From the NCBI GenBank assembly GCA_963971305.1, contig OZ020305.1:15223001-15287000 (forward strand): a stretch of 64,000 nucleotides of DNA. Direction: 5' to 3'. The first letter of the stretch is position 1. Each line of letters starts with the position of its first letter. This DNA comes from Arcuatula senhousia. Taxonomy: Eukaryota > Mollusca > Bivalvia > Mytilida > Mytilidae. Under the pieces are notes generated by a model. The model saw only the letters and a list, made by a program, of their open reading frames with translations, was not told the DNA's origin and made no database searches. A program made the translations under genes and the position numbers. Shown here piece by piece: positions 46,580 through 58,158 of this stretch.

Positions 46580-46873
46580 TTATTCTTCTTCGAATGGATT
46601 GAATTCTGGCTCTTGTCCGAATAGCTTGAATCTTAGGGTTTCTGCTTCTTTGTGCTTTTCTGTTGTATATTGGTAGTACATGTTGATGACGCCTTCAAGC
46701 ACGACAATTCTCATACGAAGTGGATATCTGAAACTTCGAATGTTATCTTTGACGGCTTTGTCATACTTGTTCTTCAAGTATTCCAGTTTGTCACTAAGAA
46801 GCAACATCTGTTGACAGGCTTTCTGGGTTCTGTTCTCTGCGTCTTGTAGCTTGGCATACATTGAGGAGTCCAT
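46580..46873 (-). CDS. Unknown 97-residue protein, copy 28
   Basis: Phe91 form with a silent change in the Leu26 codon (CTG to CTT). Unit 28 spans 45475-47092 (1618 bp, long, TCTGGTAAT) and shares the TTTTACCTTG variant with unit 34. TATA box at 46954-46962, stem-loop at 46497-46512. Confidence 0.8.
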   Translation of the reverse strand: MDSSMYAKLQDAENRTQKACQQMLLLSDKLEYLKNKYDKAVKDNIRSFRYPLRMRIVVLEGVINMYYQYTTEKHKEAETLRFKLFGQEPEFNPFEEE

Positions 46874-48115
46874 AGTTGTATTATAAAGCTAGCGTTTGTT
46901 TTATTCTTTTGCGTATTCAAGTGAAAATGATACTTTCCCTGAGAGTTAAACTACTTTATATACTGGATTCTCAGATGTCAAGATGACACGAAACGATTAT
47001 CAAGAGATGAGTTTGACAGGACCGTTGTTTTCATAGCTTAAGTAGACCCAAGCTCTTTCCGTCGTTTAAAATGTACATTGCAAATGATTATCTCATAATG
47101 AGCTAATTGCTTTAATTTAGGATTGGTGATTTGACTGAAGATTTTTATTTTGTATTTTATTTACATTTTTAGTTCAAAAATTGATTTTTCTAACTCTACG
47201 TCTTTTTTTTATTTTTCAAGAAGGGGGCGATAATTCACAATATCTGGTAATAGATGACTTTGATATATATTGTATTCGTAGATTGGACGCAATGAACGTA
47301 ATTCTGAAAATGGAATGGTAAATGCTGATTTTTTTATTATATTTTTTATTTGTTGCTATATTTGTAAATTTCAGTTGGAGGGGGGGGGGGGGGTAGCGAC
47401 AATAAAAAAGGGGCGGTGCGGAGATTACAGCTAGTCGTTGTTGTTTAATATAGTGCCCTTTTTATGTGCACATTTGTCTTATTTTGTTCGGTCGCGTGTG
47501 CTTTTAGCTTGCCGTTTGTGTGGTATTTCCTTGAGACTGAGTGAGTTTCATGATCAAATAAGCAGAAATTACTGAAGTTGTCCACGAAGCTTGTTGCTTT
47601 TGCAACTTGAGTACAAGAGCGGACGAATATTCGGGTTTATGACTTTTTCTATTTTATAACAAAACTACCGCAAATGTTTCATTATGTTGAGGAAAATGTG
47701 TTTTGCAATGGTGTAAGGGGGGAAACAACGCGCATGATTTGCACGAGCTTCATGTTTTCTTTACGATTGAAGCAACACAGCATACAACTTTGATCTGATT
47801 TTTGTTCAGAAGCTTCTCTGATGCAGTTGGTAAGTCACTGTTTATTGAAAAGCTAGCTATAGTTTTTTTATTTGCCATTTAAAGGATTTTTTTTAGTCCA
47901 GGTTTTACTGTATTTGCATTTTTGAAAATGTATAGTGAAATCGGCATGGTTCGTTAACATGATTGGTTTGTTGCTTAATATGGTTAATTTGCAATAGTTG
48001 TCGGCGGCGAAAGTTGAGTAACATAAATTGACTTTTACCTGAAAGAGAGATAGGGTCCGGTTAAAAATTCATTGTTTGTATACAAATAGTAAGATTCTTT
48101 TTGAAAAATTTTAGC

Positions 48116-48131
48116 GGCTCTTAAAAGAGCC
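48116..48131 (-). terminator. Histone-type 3' stem-loop, copy 29
   Basis: Unchanged hairpin. Confidence 0.9.
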
Positions 48132-48198
48132 CTTTTCACAGTCACATAAAGGACTGGGTCTTTGGCATTTGGATGTGCCTTGTTGAATTCATGGTTCT

Positions 48199-48492
48199 TT
48201 ATTCTTCTTCGAATGGATTGAATTCTGGCTCTTGTCCGAATAGCTTGAATCTTAGGGTTTCTGCTTCTTTGTGCTTTTCTGTTGTATATTGGTAGTACAT
48301 GTTGATGACGCCTTCAAGCACGACAATTCTCATACGAAGTGGATATCTGAAACTTCGAATGTTATCTTTGACGGCTTTGTCATACTTGTTCTTCAAGTAT
48401 TCCAGTTTGTCACTCAGAAGCAACATCTGTTGACAGGCTTTCTGGGTTCTGTTCTCTGCGTCTTGTAGCTTGGCATACATTGAGGAGTCCAT
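48199..48492 (-). CDS. Unknown 97-residue protein, copy 29
   Basis: Phe91 form. Unit 29 spans 47093-48711 (1619 bp) and has one of the longest G tracts, near 47380-47393, followed by TAGC instead of ATAGC. TATA box at 48573-48581, stem-loop at 48116-48131. Confidence 0.8.
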   Translation of the reverse strand: MDSSMYAKLQDAENRTQKACQQMLLLSDKLEYLKNKYDKAVKDNIRSFRYPLRMRIVVLEGVINMYYQYTTEKHKEAETLRFKLFGQEPEFNPFEEE

Positions 48493-49719
48493 AGTTGTAT
48501 TATAAAGCTAGCGTTTGTTTTATTCTTTTGCGTATTCAAGTGAAAATGATACTTTCCCTGAGAGTTAAACTACTTTATATACTGGATTCTCAGATGTCAA
48601 GATGACACGAAACGATTATCAAGAGATGAGTTTGACAGGACCGTTGTTTTCATAGCTTAAGTAGACCCAAGCTCTTTCCGTCGTTTAAAATGTACATTGC
48701 AAATGATTATCTCATAATGAGCTAATTACTTTAATTTAGGATTGGTGATTTGACTGAAGATTTTTATTTTGTATTTTATTTACATTTTTAGTTCAAAAAT
48801 TGATTTTTCTAACTCTACGTCTTTTTTTTATTTTTCAAGAAGGGGGCGATAATTCACAATATCTGGTAATAGATATTGTATTCGTAGATTGGACGCAATG
48901 AACGTAATTCTGAAAATGGAATGGTAAATGCTGATTTTTTTATTATATTTTTTATTTGTTGCTATATTTGTAAATTTCAGTTGGAGGGGGGGAGGGATAG
49001 CGACAATAAAAAAGGGGCGGTGCGGAGATTACAGCTAGTCGTTGTTGTTTAATATAGTGCCCTTTTTATGTGCACATTTGTCTTATTTTGTTCGGTCGCG
49101 TGTGCTTTTAGCTTGCCGTTTGTGTGGTATTTCCTTGAGACTGAGTGAGTTTCATGATCAAATAAGCAGAAATTACTGAAGTTGTCCACGAAGCTTGTTG
49201 CTTTTGCAACTTGAGTACAAGAGCGGACGAATATTCGGGTTTATGACTTTTTCTATTTTATAACAAAACTACCGCAAATGTTTCATTATGTTGAGGAAAA
49301 TGTGTTTTGCAATGGTGTAAGGGGGGAAACAACGCGCATGATTTGCACGAGCTTCATGTTTTCTTTACGATTGAAGCAACACAGCATACAACTTTGATCT
49401 GATTTTTGTTCAGAAGCTTCTCTGATGCAGTTGGTAAGTCACTGTTTATTGAAAAGCTAGCTATAGTTTTTTTATTTGCCATTTAAAGGATTTTTTTTAG
49501 TCCAGGTTTTACTGTATTTGCATTTTTGAAAATGTATAGTGAAATCGGCATGGTTCGTTAACATGATTGGTTTGTTGCTTAATATGGTTAATTTGCAATA
49601 GTTGTCGGCGGCGAAAGTTGAGTAACATAAATTGACTTTTACCTGAAAGAGAGATAGGGTCCGGTTAAAAATTCATTGTTTGTATACAAATAGTAAGATT
49701 CTTTTTGAAAAATTTTAGC

Positions 49720-49735
49720 GGCTCTTAAAAGAGCC
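49720..49735 (-). terminator. Histone-type 3' stem-loop, copy 30
   Basis: Unchanged hairpin. Confidence 0.9.
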
Positions 49736-49802
49736 CTTTTCACAGTCACATAAAGGACTGGGTCTTTGGCATTTGGATGTGCCTTGTTGAATTCATGGTT
49801 CT

Positions 49803-50096
49803 TTATTCTTCTTCGAATGGATTGAATTCTGGCTCTTGTCCGAATAGCTTGAATCTTAGGGTTTCTGCTTCTTTGTGCTTTTCTGTTGTATATTGGTAGT
49901 ACATGTTGATGACGCCTTCAAGCACGACAATTCTCATACGAAGTGGATATCTGAAACTTCGAATGTTATCTTTGACGGCTTTGTCATACTTGTTCTTCAA
50001 GTATTCCAGTTTGTCACTCAGAAGCAACATCTGTTGACAGGCTTTCTGGGTTCTGTTCTCTGCGTCTTGTAGCTTGGCATACATTGAGGAATCCAT
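49803..50096 (-). CDS. Unknown 97-residue protein, copy 30
   Basis: Phe91 form with a silent change in the Asp2 codon (GAC to GAT), shared only with copy 32. Unit 30 spans 48712-50315 (1604 bp, short). TATA box at 50177-50185, stem-loop at 49720-49735. Confidence 0.8.
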   Translation of the reverse strand: MDSSMYAKLQDAENRTQKACQQMLLLSDKLEYLKNKYDKAVKDNIRSFRYPLRMRIVVLEGVINMYYQYTTEKHKEAETLRFKLFGQEPEFNPFEEE

Positions 50097-51338
50097 AGTT
50101 GTATTATAAAGCTAGCGTTTGTTTTATTCTTTTGCGTATTCAAGTGAAAATGATACTTTCCCTGAGAGTTAAACTACTTTATATACTGGATTCTCAGATG
50201 TCAAGATGACACGAAACGATTATCAAGAGATGAGTTTGACAGGACCGTTGTTTTCATAGCTTAAGTAGACCCAAGCTCTTTCCGTCGTTTAAAATGTACA
50301 TTGCAAATGATTATCTCATAATGAGCTAATTACTTTAATTTAGGATTGGTGATTTGACTGAAGATTTTTATTTTGTATTTTATTTACATTTTTAGTTCAA
50401 AAATTGATTTTTCTAACTCTACGTCTTTTTTTTATTTTTCAAGAAGGGGGCGATAATTCACAATATCTAGTAATAGATGACTTTGATATATATTGTATTC
50501 GTAGATTGGACGCAATGAACGTAATTCTGAAAATGGAATGGTAAATGCTGATTTTTTTATTATATTTTTTATTTGTTGCTATATTTGTAAATTTCAGTTG
50601 GAGGGGGGGGGGGGGATAGCGACAATAAAAAAGGGGCGGTGCGGAGATTACAGCTAGTCGTTGTTGTTTAATATAGTGCCCTTTTTATGTGCACATTTGT
50701 CTTATTTTGTTCGGTCGCGTGTGCTTTTAGCTTGCCGTTTGTGTGGTATTTCCTTGAGACTGAGTGAGTTTCATGATCAAATAAGCAGAAATTACTGAAG
50801 TTGTCCACGAAGCTTGTTGCTTTTGCAACTTGAGTACAAGAGCGGACGAATATTCAGGTTTATGACTTTTTCTATTTTATAACAAAACTACCGCAAATGT
50901 TTCATTATGTTGAGGAAAATGTGTTTTGCAATGGTGTAAGGGGGGAAACAACGCGCATGATTTGCACGAGCTTCATGTTTTCTTTACGATTGAAGCAACA
51001 CAGCATACAACTTTGATCTGATTTTTGTTCAGAAGCTTCTCTGATGCAGTTGGTAAGTCACTGTTTATTGAAAAGCTAGCTATAGTTTTTTTATTTGCCA
51101 TTTAAAGGATTTTTTTTAGTCCAGGTTTTACTGTATTTGCATTTTTGAAAATGTATAGTGAAATCGGCATGGTTCGTTAACATGATTGGTTTGTTGCTTA
51201 ATATGGTTAATTTGCAATAGTTGTCGGCGGCGAAAGTTGAGTAACATAAATTGACTTTTACCTGAAAGAGAGATAGGGTCCGGTTAAAAATTCATTGTTT
51301 GTATACAAATAGTAAGATTCTTTTTGAAAAATTTTAGC

Positions 51339-51354
51339 GGCTCTTAAAAGAGCC
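51339..51354 (-). terminator. Histone-type 3' stem-loop, copy 31
   Basis: Unchanged hairpin. Confidence 0.9.
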
Positions 51355-51421
51355 CTTTTCACAGTCACATAAAGGACTGGGTCTTTGGCATTTGGATGTG
51401 CCTTGTTGAATTCATGGTTCT

Positions 51422-51715
51422 TTATTCTTCTTCGAATGGATTGAATTCTGGCTCTTGTCCGAATAGCTTGAATCTTAGGGTTTCTGCTTCTTTGTGCTTT
51501 TCTGTTGTATATTGGTAGTACATGTTGATGACGCCTTCAAGCACGACAATTCTCATACGAAGTGGATATCTGAAACTTCGAATGTTATCTTTGACGGCTT
51601 TGTCATACTTGTTCTTCAAGTATTCCAGTTTGTCACTCAGAAGCAACATCTGTTGACAGGCTTTCTGGGTTCTGTTCTCTGCGTCTTGTAGCTTGGCATA
51701 TATTGAGGAGTCCAT
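51422..51715 (-). CDS. Unknown 97-residue protein, copy 31 (Ile5 variant)
   Basis: Met5Ile (ATG to ATA), shared only with copy 33; Phe91. Unit 31 spans 50316-51934 (1619 bp, long, TCTAGTAAT). TATA box at 51796-51804, stem-loop at 51339-51354. Confidence 0.8.
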   Translation of the reverse strand: MDSSIYAKLQDAENRTQKACQQMLLLSDKLEYLKNKYDKAVKDNIRSFRYPLRMRIVVLEGVINMYYQYTTEKHKEAETLRFKLFGQEPEFNPFEEE

Positions 51716-52032
51716 AGTTGTATTATAAAGCTAGCGTTTGTTTTATTCTTTTGCGTATTCAAGTGAAAATGATACTTTCCCTGAGAGTTAAACTACTTTA
51801 TATACTGGATTCTCAGATGTCAAGATGACACGAAACGATTATCAAGAGATGAGTTTGACAGGACCGTTGTTTTCATAGCTTAAGTAGACCCAAGCTCTTT
51901 CCGTCGTTTAAAATGTACATTGCAAATGATTATCTCATAATGAGCTAATTACTTTAATTTAGGATTGGTGATTTGACTGAAGATTTTTATTTTGTATTTT
52001 ATTTACATTTTTAGTTCAAAAATTGATTTTTC

Positions 52033-52035
52033 TAA
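52033..52035. repeat. Target-site duplication TAA, left
   Basis: Partner at 53932-53934; excision of the element plus one TAA restores the standard spacer and a 1604-bp unit. Confidence 0.85.
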
Positions 52036-52056
52036 AGCCCCAGTCACACTGTCACG
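52036..52056 (+). repeat. Left terminal inverted repeat
   Basis: 21 bp, perfect reverse complement of 53911-53931. Confidence 0.93.
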
Positions 52057-52067
52057 TATCTGCTTCC

Positions 52068-52376
52068 CCGTTTTACTACGTTTTAAAACGTCACGTTTTA
52101 ATGTAATTTATTGTCAAAGTTTTCGGTCTTCGCGTTTTACTAGGTATATGCTACGTTAAACAAGGTTTCCTCACGTTTAACTACGTTTTACTAGATATGG
52201 CAAGTTTTATTATCAGCCGTTTCATTGGGTTTTACTACGTTTTGCTACGTGTGTGGTACGTTTCATCAGGTATTACTAGGTTTTATCACGTTTTACAAGG
52301 TATATGTTACGTTTAAGTACGTATTGATGCGGTTTTGCTAGGTATGTACTACGTTTTACTACGTGCCACTACGCTG
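52068..52376 (+). repeat. Left subterminal degenerate repeat block
   Basis: More than ten loosely spaced variants of CGTTTTACTACG or CGTTTTACTAGG in the plus orientation. In DNA transposons such subterminal motifs often bind transposase; here that is inference. Confidence 0.75.
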
Positions 52377-52380
52377 TGAA

Positions 52381-53456
52381 GAATTATATTCTCAAAATAA
52401 AAAAATGGGTATATTCACCAGGAAGGGGTAGTGATTGCTTTGAGGAGAAAAGTAAGTTGTGATTTCATTCATATTCATATCAGTTCATTTATATTATATC
52501 TTCGCTCCAAAGACTAATGATCACAAATGGCATAGTACATTACCATTGTCCGTCCGTTCGACTGTAATTTTGTCTCAGTTTTCCAACTGCTTTCAAAATA
52601 TAATAGATATACTTTTTTGCATTTACTGTAGTACCAAATGGTGCATAATAGTTGTAGGTTCCTAGCTAAACTGGTTTTACACATGTTGAACATGGATTCA
52701 AATTTCCTATCACAGTTGTCTAACTTAAGGTCGTAGAGGTTTTATATTTCGCCTTTAATCTTATCATATGGTATAATAGGGTGAATATCTATTTTATACT
52801 CCTATGTCATCTTCTTTCTGTTAACCAAAAACTAAAGTTTTGAACAGAAGCGGGATATCACTAGTGTGCATTAGCTTACAAAATACTTGTTACGAATTGT
52901 TTATATAAAACAGCTTCAAGACTGTCACGCAAAGTACTATTTCAGTCTTTTCCTTATTCCCTTTAAATAAGAGAAAAGAATCACCTTGTAATTTTATTCC
53001 AGTCATTAAATTCCAAAAAAAATTGGTTACAGAAAACTTGACAAATCGCTGCGATGAGTACAAGTGCAATAGAGATTGGCCAACTGCCTCTCTGAACCAT
53101 GTGTCTCTTCTTAACCCTGACGTCATTCTAACTACATTCTCCTGTTCCATACACATAGCTGGGTCAACTCGCAAACAGTTTCTAAAGGAAACAATATATC
53201 CTCACGTCCCAGTTCTTCTAAAATTGTTCGTATATGCCGAACTGGGATCTCCTACTTTTCCAATGTATCACCCAAATTAAACGCGTTTTTCTTATCCTCT
53301 GGTACCGGTTCTGGTGGTACTGAAACAACAACAGCCTTATTTTGCAGAATACGCGTATGCTCATTCAGCAACATTCCGTAATTTACCAGTTTCATAGTTC
53401 TTTTTCTTTTAATGTGATCTAAAAGAAGACTTTTTACAAAACAACGGTGCAAAAAT
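52381..53456. other. Central region of TIR element
   Basis: About 1.08 kb free of the subterminal motif. Minus-strand open stretches (53452-53252 and 53174-52890, in different frames, no ATG starts) might be decayed coding sequence or chance. No transposase, Myb or MADF motif is recognisable. Confidence 0.5.
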
Positions 53457-53633
53457 AGGCGAAACGAAAGGGAAAGCGTAATAAAACGTGATTATACCTA
53501 CTAAAACGTGATAAAACGTGAAAAAAAACCTAGCGAAACGTAACATTAAACGTAAAAAACGTACAAAAACCTCATTAAACCTCGTGAAACGTAGTTAGAA
53601 CCTAGGAAAACGTAGTAAAACCTGGTGGTGGGC
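53457..53633 (-). repeat. Inner right degenerate repeat block, inverted
   Basis: Many copies of CGTAGTAAAACG-like motif, the reverse complement of the left block. Confidence 0.7.
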
Positions 53634-53635
53634 AT

Positions 53636-53890
53636 TCCACTACGTTTTACTAGGTTTTTGTTACGCTTTCACTAGGTTTTAACACGTTTTAACAACGTTT
53701 TACCACGTTCTACTACGTATCTGCTACGTTTATTTTTTTAGCCGCGTTTCGCCACGTTTGTGTCGTGCAAACGACACAAACGGTGCACCCCACGTTTGCG
53801 TCTAGGTATTTCTACGTATGTTCCTGGTTTCAACTACGTGTCGGTACGTTTCGTTACGTTTATAGCCGTTTCACTACGTTTTAGAAACGT
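53636..53890 (+). repeat. Outer right degenerate repeat block, plus orientation
   Basis: Same motif again in the plus orientation, so this block and 53457-53633 face each other and can fold back. It ends at the terminal inverted repeat arm. Confidence 0.7.
53755..53782. repeat. Perfect 12-bp inverted repeat with GCAA loop
   Basis: CGTTTGTGTCGT at 53755-53766 and its exact reverse complement at 53771-53782, separated by GCAA. Confidence 0.85.
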
Positions 53891-53910
53891 AGTAAAACGG
53901 GGTGCCTAAA

Positions 53911-53931
53911 CGTGACAGTGTGACTGGGGCT
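53911..53931 (-). repeat. Right terminal inverted repeat
   Basis: 21 bp, perfect reverse complement of 52036-52056. Confidence 0.93.
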
Positions 53932-53934
53932 TAA
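53932..53934. repeat. Target-site duplication TAA, right
   Basis: Partner of 52033-52035. Confidence 0.85.
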
Positions 53935-54841
53935 CTCTACGTCTTTTTTTTATTTTTCAAGAAGGGGGCGATAATTCACAATATCTGGTAATAGATATTG
54001 TATTCGTAGATTGGACGCAATGAACGTAATTCTGAAAATGGAATGGTAAATGCTGATTTTTTTATTATATTTTTTATTTGTTGCTATATTTGTAAATTTC
54101 AGTTGGAGGGGGGGAGGGATAGCGACAATAAAAAAGGGGCGGTGCGGAGATTACAGCTAGTCGTTGTTGTTTAATATAGTGCCCTTTTTATGTGCACATT
54201 TGTCTTATTTTGTTCGGTCGCGTGTGCTTTTAGCTTGCCGTTTGTGTGGTATTTCCTTGAGACTGAGTGAGTTTCATGATCAAATAAGCAGAAATTACTG
54301 AAGTTGTCCACGAAGCTTGTTGCTTTTGCAACTTGAGTACAAGAGCGGACGAATATTCGGGTTTATGACTTTTTCTATTTTATAACAAAACTACCGCAAA
54401 TGTTTCATTATGTTGAGGAAAATGTGTTTTGCAATGGTGTAAGGGGGGAAACAACGCGCATGATTTGCACGAGCTTCATGTTTTCTTTACGATTGAAGCA
54501 ACACAGCATACAACTTTGATCTGATTTTTGTTCAGAAGCTTCTCTGATGCAGTTGGTAAGTCACTGTTTATTGAAAAGCTAGCTATAGTTTTTTTATTTG
54601 CCATTTAAAGGATTTTTTTTAGTCCAGGTTTTACTGTATTTGCATTTTTGAAAATGTATAGTGAAATCGGCATGGTTCGTTAACATGATTGGTTTGTTGC
54701 TTAATATGGTTAATTTGCAATAGTTGTCGGCGGCGAAAGTTGAGTAACATAAATTGACTTTTACCTGAAAGAGAGATAGGGTCCGGTTAAAAATTCATTG
54801 TTTGTATACAAATAGTAAGATTCTTTTTGAAAAATTTTAGC

Positions 54842-54857
54842 GGCTCTTAAAAGAGCC
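54842..54857 (-). terminator. Histone-type 3' stem-loop, copy 32
   Basis: Unchanged hairpin. Confidence 0.9.
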
Positions 54858-54924
54858 CTTTTCACAGTCACATAAAGGACTGGGTCTTTGGCATTTGGAT
54901 GTGCCTTGTTGAATTCATGGTTCT

Positions 54925-55218
54925 TTATTCTTCTTCGAATGGATTGAATTCTGGCTCTTGTCCGAATAGCTTGAATCTTAGGGTTTCTGCTTCTTTGTGC
55001 TTTTCTGTTGTATATTGGTAGTACATGTTGATGACGCCTTCAAGCACGACAATTCTCATACGAAGTGGATATCTGAAACTTCGAATGTTATCTTTGACGG
55101 CTTTGTCATACTTGTTCTTCAAGTATTCCAGTTTGTCACTCAGAAGCAACATCTGTTGACAGGCTTTCTGGGTTCTGTTCTCTGCGTCTTGTAGCTTGGC
55201 ATACATTGAGGAATCCAT
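54925..55218 (-). CDS. Unknown 97-residue protein, copy 32
   Basis: Phe91 form with the silent Asp2 change of copy 30. Unit 32 spans 51935-55437 including the TIR element; without it the unit is 1604 bp, short type. TATA box at 55299-55307, stem-loop at 54842-54857. Confidence 0.8.
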   Translation of the reverse strand: MDSSMYAKLQDAENRTQKACQQMLLLSDKLEYLKNKYDKAVKDNIRSFRYPLRMRIVVLEGVINMYYQYTTEKHKEAETLRFKLFGQEPEFNPFEEE

Positions 55219-56459
55219 AGTTGTATTATAAAGCTAGCGTTTGTTTTATTCTTTTGCGTATTCAAGTGAAAATGATACTTTCCCTGAGAGTTAAACTACT
55301 TTATATACTGGATTCTCAGATGTCAAGATGACACGAAACGATTATCAAGAGATGAGTTTGACAGGACCGTTGTTTTCATAGCTTAAGTAGACCCAAGCTC
55401 TTTCCGTCGTTTAAAATGTACATTGCAAATGATTATCTCATAATGAGCTAATTACTTTAATTTAGGATTGGTGATTTGACTGAAGATTTTTATTTTGTAT
55501 TTTATTTACATTTTTAGTTCAAAAATTGATTTTTCTAACTCTACGTCTTTTTTTTATTTTTCAAGAAGGGGGCGATAATTCACAATATCTAGTAATAGAT
55601 GACTTTGATATATATTGTATTCGTAGATTGGACGCAATGAACGTAATTCTGAAAATGGAATGGTAAATGCTGATTTTTTTATTATATTTTTTATTTGTTG
55701 CTATATTTGTAAATTTCAGTTGGAGGGGGGGGGGGGATAGCGACAATAAAAAAGGGGCGGTGCGGAGATTACAGCTAGTCGTTGTTGTTTAATATAGTGC
55801 CCTTTTTATGTGCACATTTGTCTTATTTTGTTCGGTCGCGTGTGCTTTTAGCTTGCCGTTTGTGTGGTATTTCCTTGAGACTGAGTGAGTTTCATGATCA
55901 AATAAGCAGAAATTACTGAAGTTGTCCACGAAGCTTGTTGCTTTTGCAACTTGAGTACAAGAGCGGACGAATATTCAGGTTTATGACTTTTTCTATTTTA
56001 TAACAAAACTACCGCAAATGTTTCATTATGTTGAGGAAAATGTGTTTTGCAATGGTGTAAGGGGGGAAACAACGCGCATGATTTGCACGAGCTTCATGTT
56101 TTCTTTACGATTGAAGCAACACAGCATACAACTTTGATCTGATTTTTGTTCAGAAGCTTCTCTGATGCAGTTGGTAAGTCACTGTTTATTGAAAAGCTAG
56201 CTATAGTTTTTTTATTTGCCATTTAAAGGATTTTTTTTAGTCCAGGTTTTACTGTATTTGCATTTTTGAAAATGTATAGTGAAATCGGCATGGTTCGTTA
56301 ACATGATTGGTTTGTTGCTTAATATGGTTAATTTGCAATAGTTGTCGGCGGCGAAAGTTGAGTAACATAAATTGACTTTTACCTGAAAGAGAGATAGGGT
56401 CCGGTTAAAAATTCATTGTTTGTATACAAATAGTAAGATTCTTTTTGAAAAATTTTAGC

Positions 56460-56475
56460 GGCTCTTAAAAGAGCC
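56460..56475 (-). terminator. Histone-type 3' stem-loop, copy 33
   Basis: Unchanged hairpin. Confidence 0.9.
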
Positions 56476-56542
56476 CTTTTCACAGTCACATAAAGGACTG
56501 GGTCTTTGGCATTTGGATGTGCCTTGTTGAATTCATGGTTCT

Positions 56543-56836
56543 TTATTCTTCTTCGAATGGATTGAATTCTGGCTCTTGTCCGAATAGCTTGAATCTTAGG
56601 GTTTCTGCTTCTTTGTGCTTTTCTGTTGTATATTGGTAGTACATGTTGATGACGCCTTCAAGCACGACAATTCTCATACGAAGTGGATATCTGAAACTTC
56701 GAATGTTATCTTTGACGGCTTTGTCATACTTGTTCTTCAAGTATTCCAGTTTGTCACTCAGAAGCAACATCTGTTGACAGGCTTTCTGGGTTCTGTTCTC
56801 TGCGTCTTGTAGCTTGGCATATATTGAGGAGTCCAT
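56543..56836 (-). CDS. Unknown 97-residue protein, copy 33 (Ile5 variant)
   Basis: Met5Ile as in copy 31. Unit 33 spans 55438-57055 (1618 bp, long, TCTAGTAAT). TATA box at 56917-56925, stem-loop at 56460-56475. Confidence 0.8.
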   Translation of the reverse strand: MDSSIYAKLQDAENRTQKACQQMLLLSDKLEYLKNKYDKAVKDNIRSFRYPLRMRIVVLEGVINMYYQYTTEKHKEAETLRFKLFGQEPEFNPFEEE

Positions 56837-58075
56837 AGTTGTATTATAAAGCTAGCGTTTGTTTTATTCTTTTGCGTATTCAAGTGAAAATGATACTTTC
56901 CCTGAGAGTTAAACTACTTTATATACTGGATTCTCAGATGTCAAGATGACACGAAACGATTATCAAGAGATGAGTTTGACAGGACCGTTGTTTTCATAGC
57001 TTAAGTAGACCCAAGCTCTTTCCGTCGTTTAAAATGTACATTGCAAATGATTATCTCATAATGAGCTAATTACTTTAATTTAGGATTGGTGATTTGACTG
57101 AAGATTTTTATTTTGTATTTTATTTACATTTTTAGTTCAAAAATTGATTTTTCTAACTCTACGTCTTTTTTTTATTTTTCAAGAAGGGGGCGATAATTCA
57201 CAATATCTGGTAATAGATGACTTTGATATATATTGTATTCGTAGATTGGACGCAATGAACGTAATTCTGAAAATGGAATGGTAAATGCTGATTTTTTTAT
57301 TATATTTTTTATTTGTTGCTATATTTGTAAATTTCAGTTGGAGGGGGGGGGGATAGCGACAATAAAAAAGGGGCGGTGCGGAGATTACAGCTAGTCGTTG
57401 TTGTTTAATATAGTGCCCTTTTTATGTGCACATTTGTCTTATTTTGTTCGGTCGCGTGTGCTTTTACCTTGCCGTTTGTGTGGTATTTCCTTGAGACTGA
57501 GTGAGTTTCATGATCAAATAAGCAGAAATTACTGAAGTTGTCCACGAAGCTTGTTGCTTTTGCAACTTGAGTACAAGAGCGGACGAATATTCGGGTTTAT
57601 GACTTTTTCTATTTTATAACAAAACTACCGCAAATGTTTCATTATGTTGAGGAAAATGTGTTTTGCAATGGTGTAAGGGGGGAAACAACGCGCATGATTT
57701 GCACGAGCTTCATGTTTTCTTTACGATTGAAGCAACACAGCATACAACTTTGATCTGATTTTTGTTCAGAAGCTTCTCTGATGCAGTTGGTAAGTCACTG
57801 TTTATTGAAAAGCTAGCTATAGTTTTTTTATTTGCCATTTAAAGGATTTTTTTTAGTCCAGGTTTTACTGTATTTGCATTTTTGAAAATGTATAGTGAAA
57901 TCGGCATGGTTCGTTAACATGATTGGTTTGTTGTTTAATATGGTTAATTTGCAATAGTTGTCGGCGGCGAAAGTTGAGTAACATAAATTGACTTTTACCT
58001 GAAAGAGAGATAGGGTCCGGTTAAAAATTCATTGTTTGTATACAAATAGTAAGATTCTTTTTGAAAAATTTTAGC

Positions 58076-58091
58076 GGCTCTTAAAAGAGCC
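58076..58091 (-). terminator. Histone-type 3' stem-loop, copy 34
   Basis: Unchanged hairpin. Confidence 0.9.
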
Positions 58092-58158
58092 CTTTTCACA
58101 GTCACATAAAGGACTGGGTCTTTGGCATTTGGATGTGCCTTGTTGAATTCATGGTTCT

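Larger units (their letters stand above)
52036..53931. mobile_element. Non-autonomous TIR DNA transposon with subterminal repeats, in unit 32
   Basis: Seen: a 1896-bp insertion bounded by perfect 21-bp terminal inverted repeats (52036-52056 and 53911-53931, starting AGCCCCAGTCACACTG), extending imperfectly inward through CCCCGTTTTACTACGTTT, and flanked by a TAA duplication (52033-52035, 53932-53934). Both ends are filled with degenerate copies of an ACGTTTTACTACG-like motif, and the centre (about 52381-53456) is unrelated. No transposase was found: open frames inside are under 100 codons and lack ATG starts. A 3-bp TWA-type duplication is typical of PIF/Harbinger, so a Harbinger-like or foldback-type non-autonomous element is the best inference; other superfamilies remain possible. 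It sits about 100 bp into the unit, far from any gene. Confidence 0.9.

Noticed and set aside
52459..53452. Frames of 66-94 codons in the core of the TIR element
   Set aside because: The ones I checked start with GTG or TTG, and none shows a transposase motif; at most decayed coding sequence.
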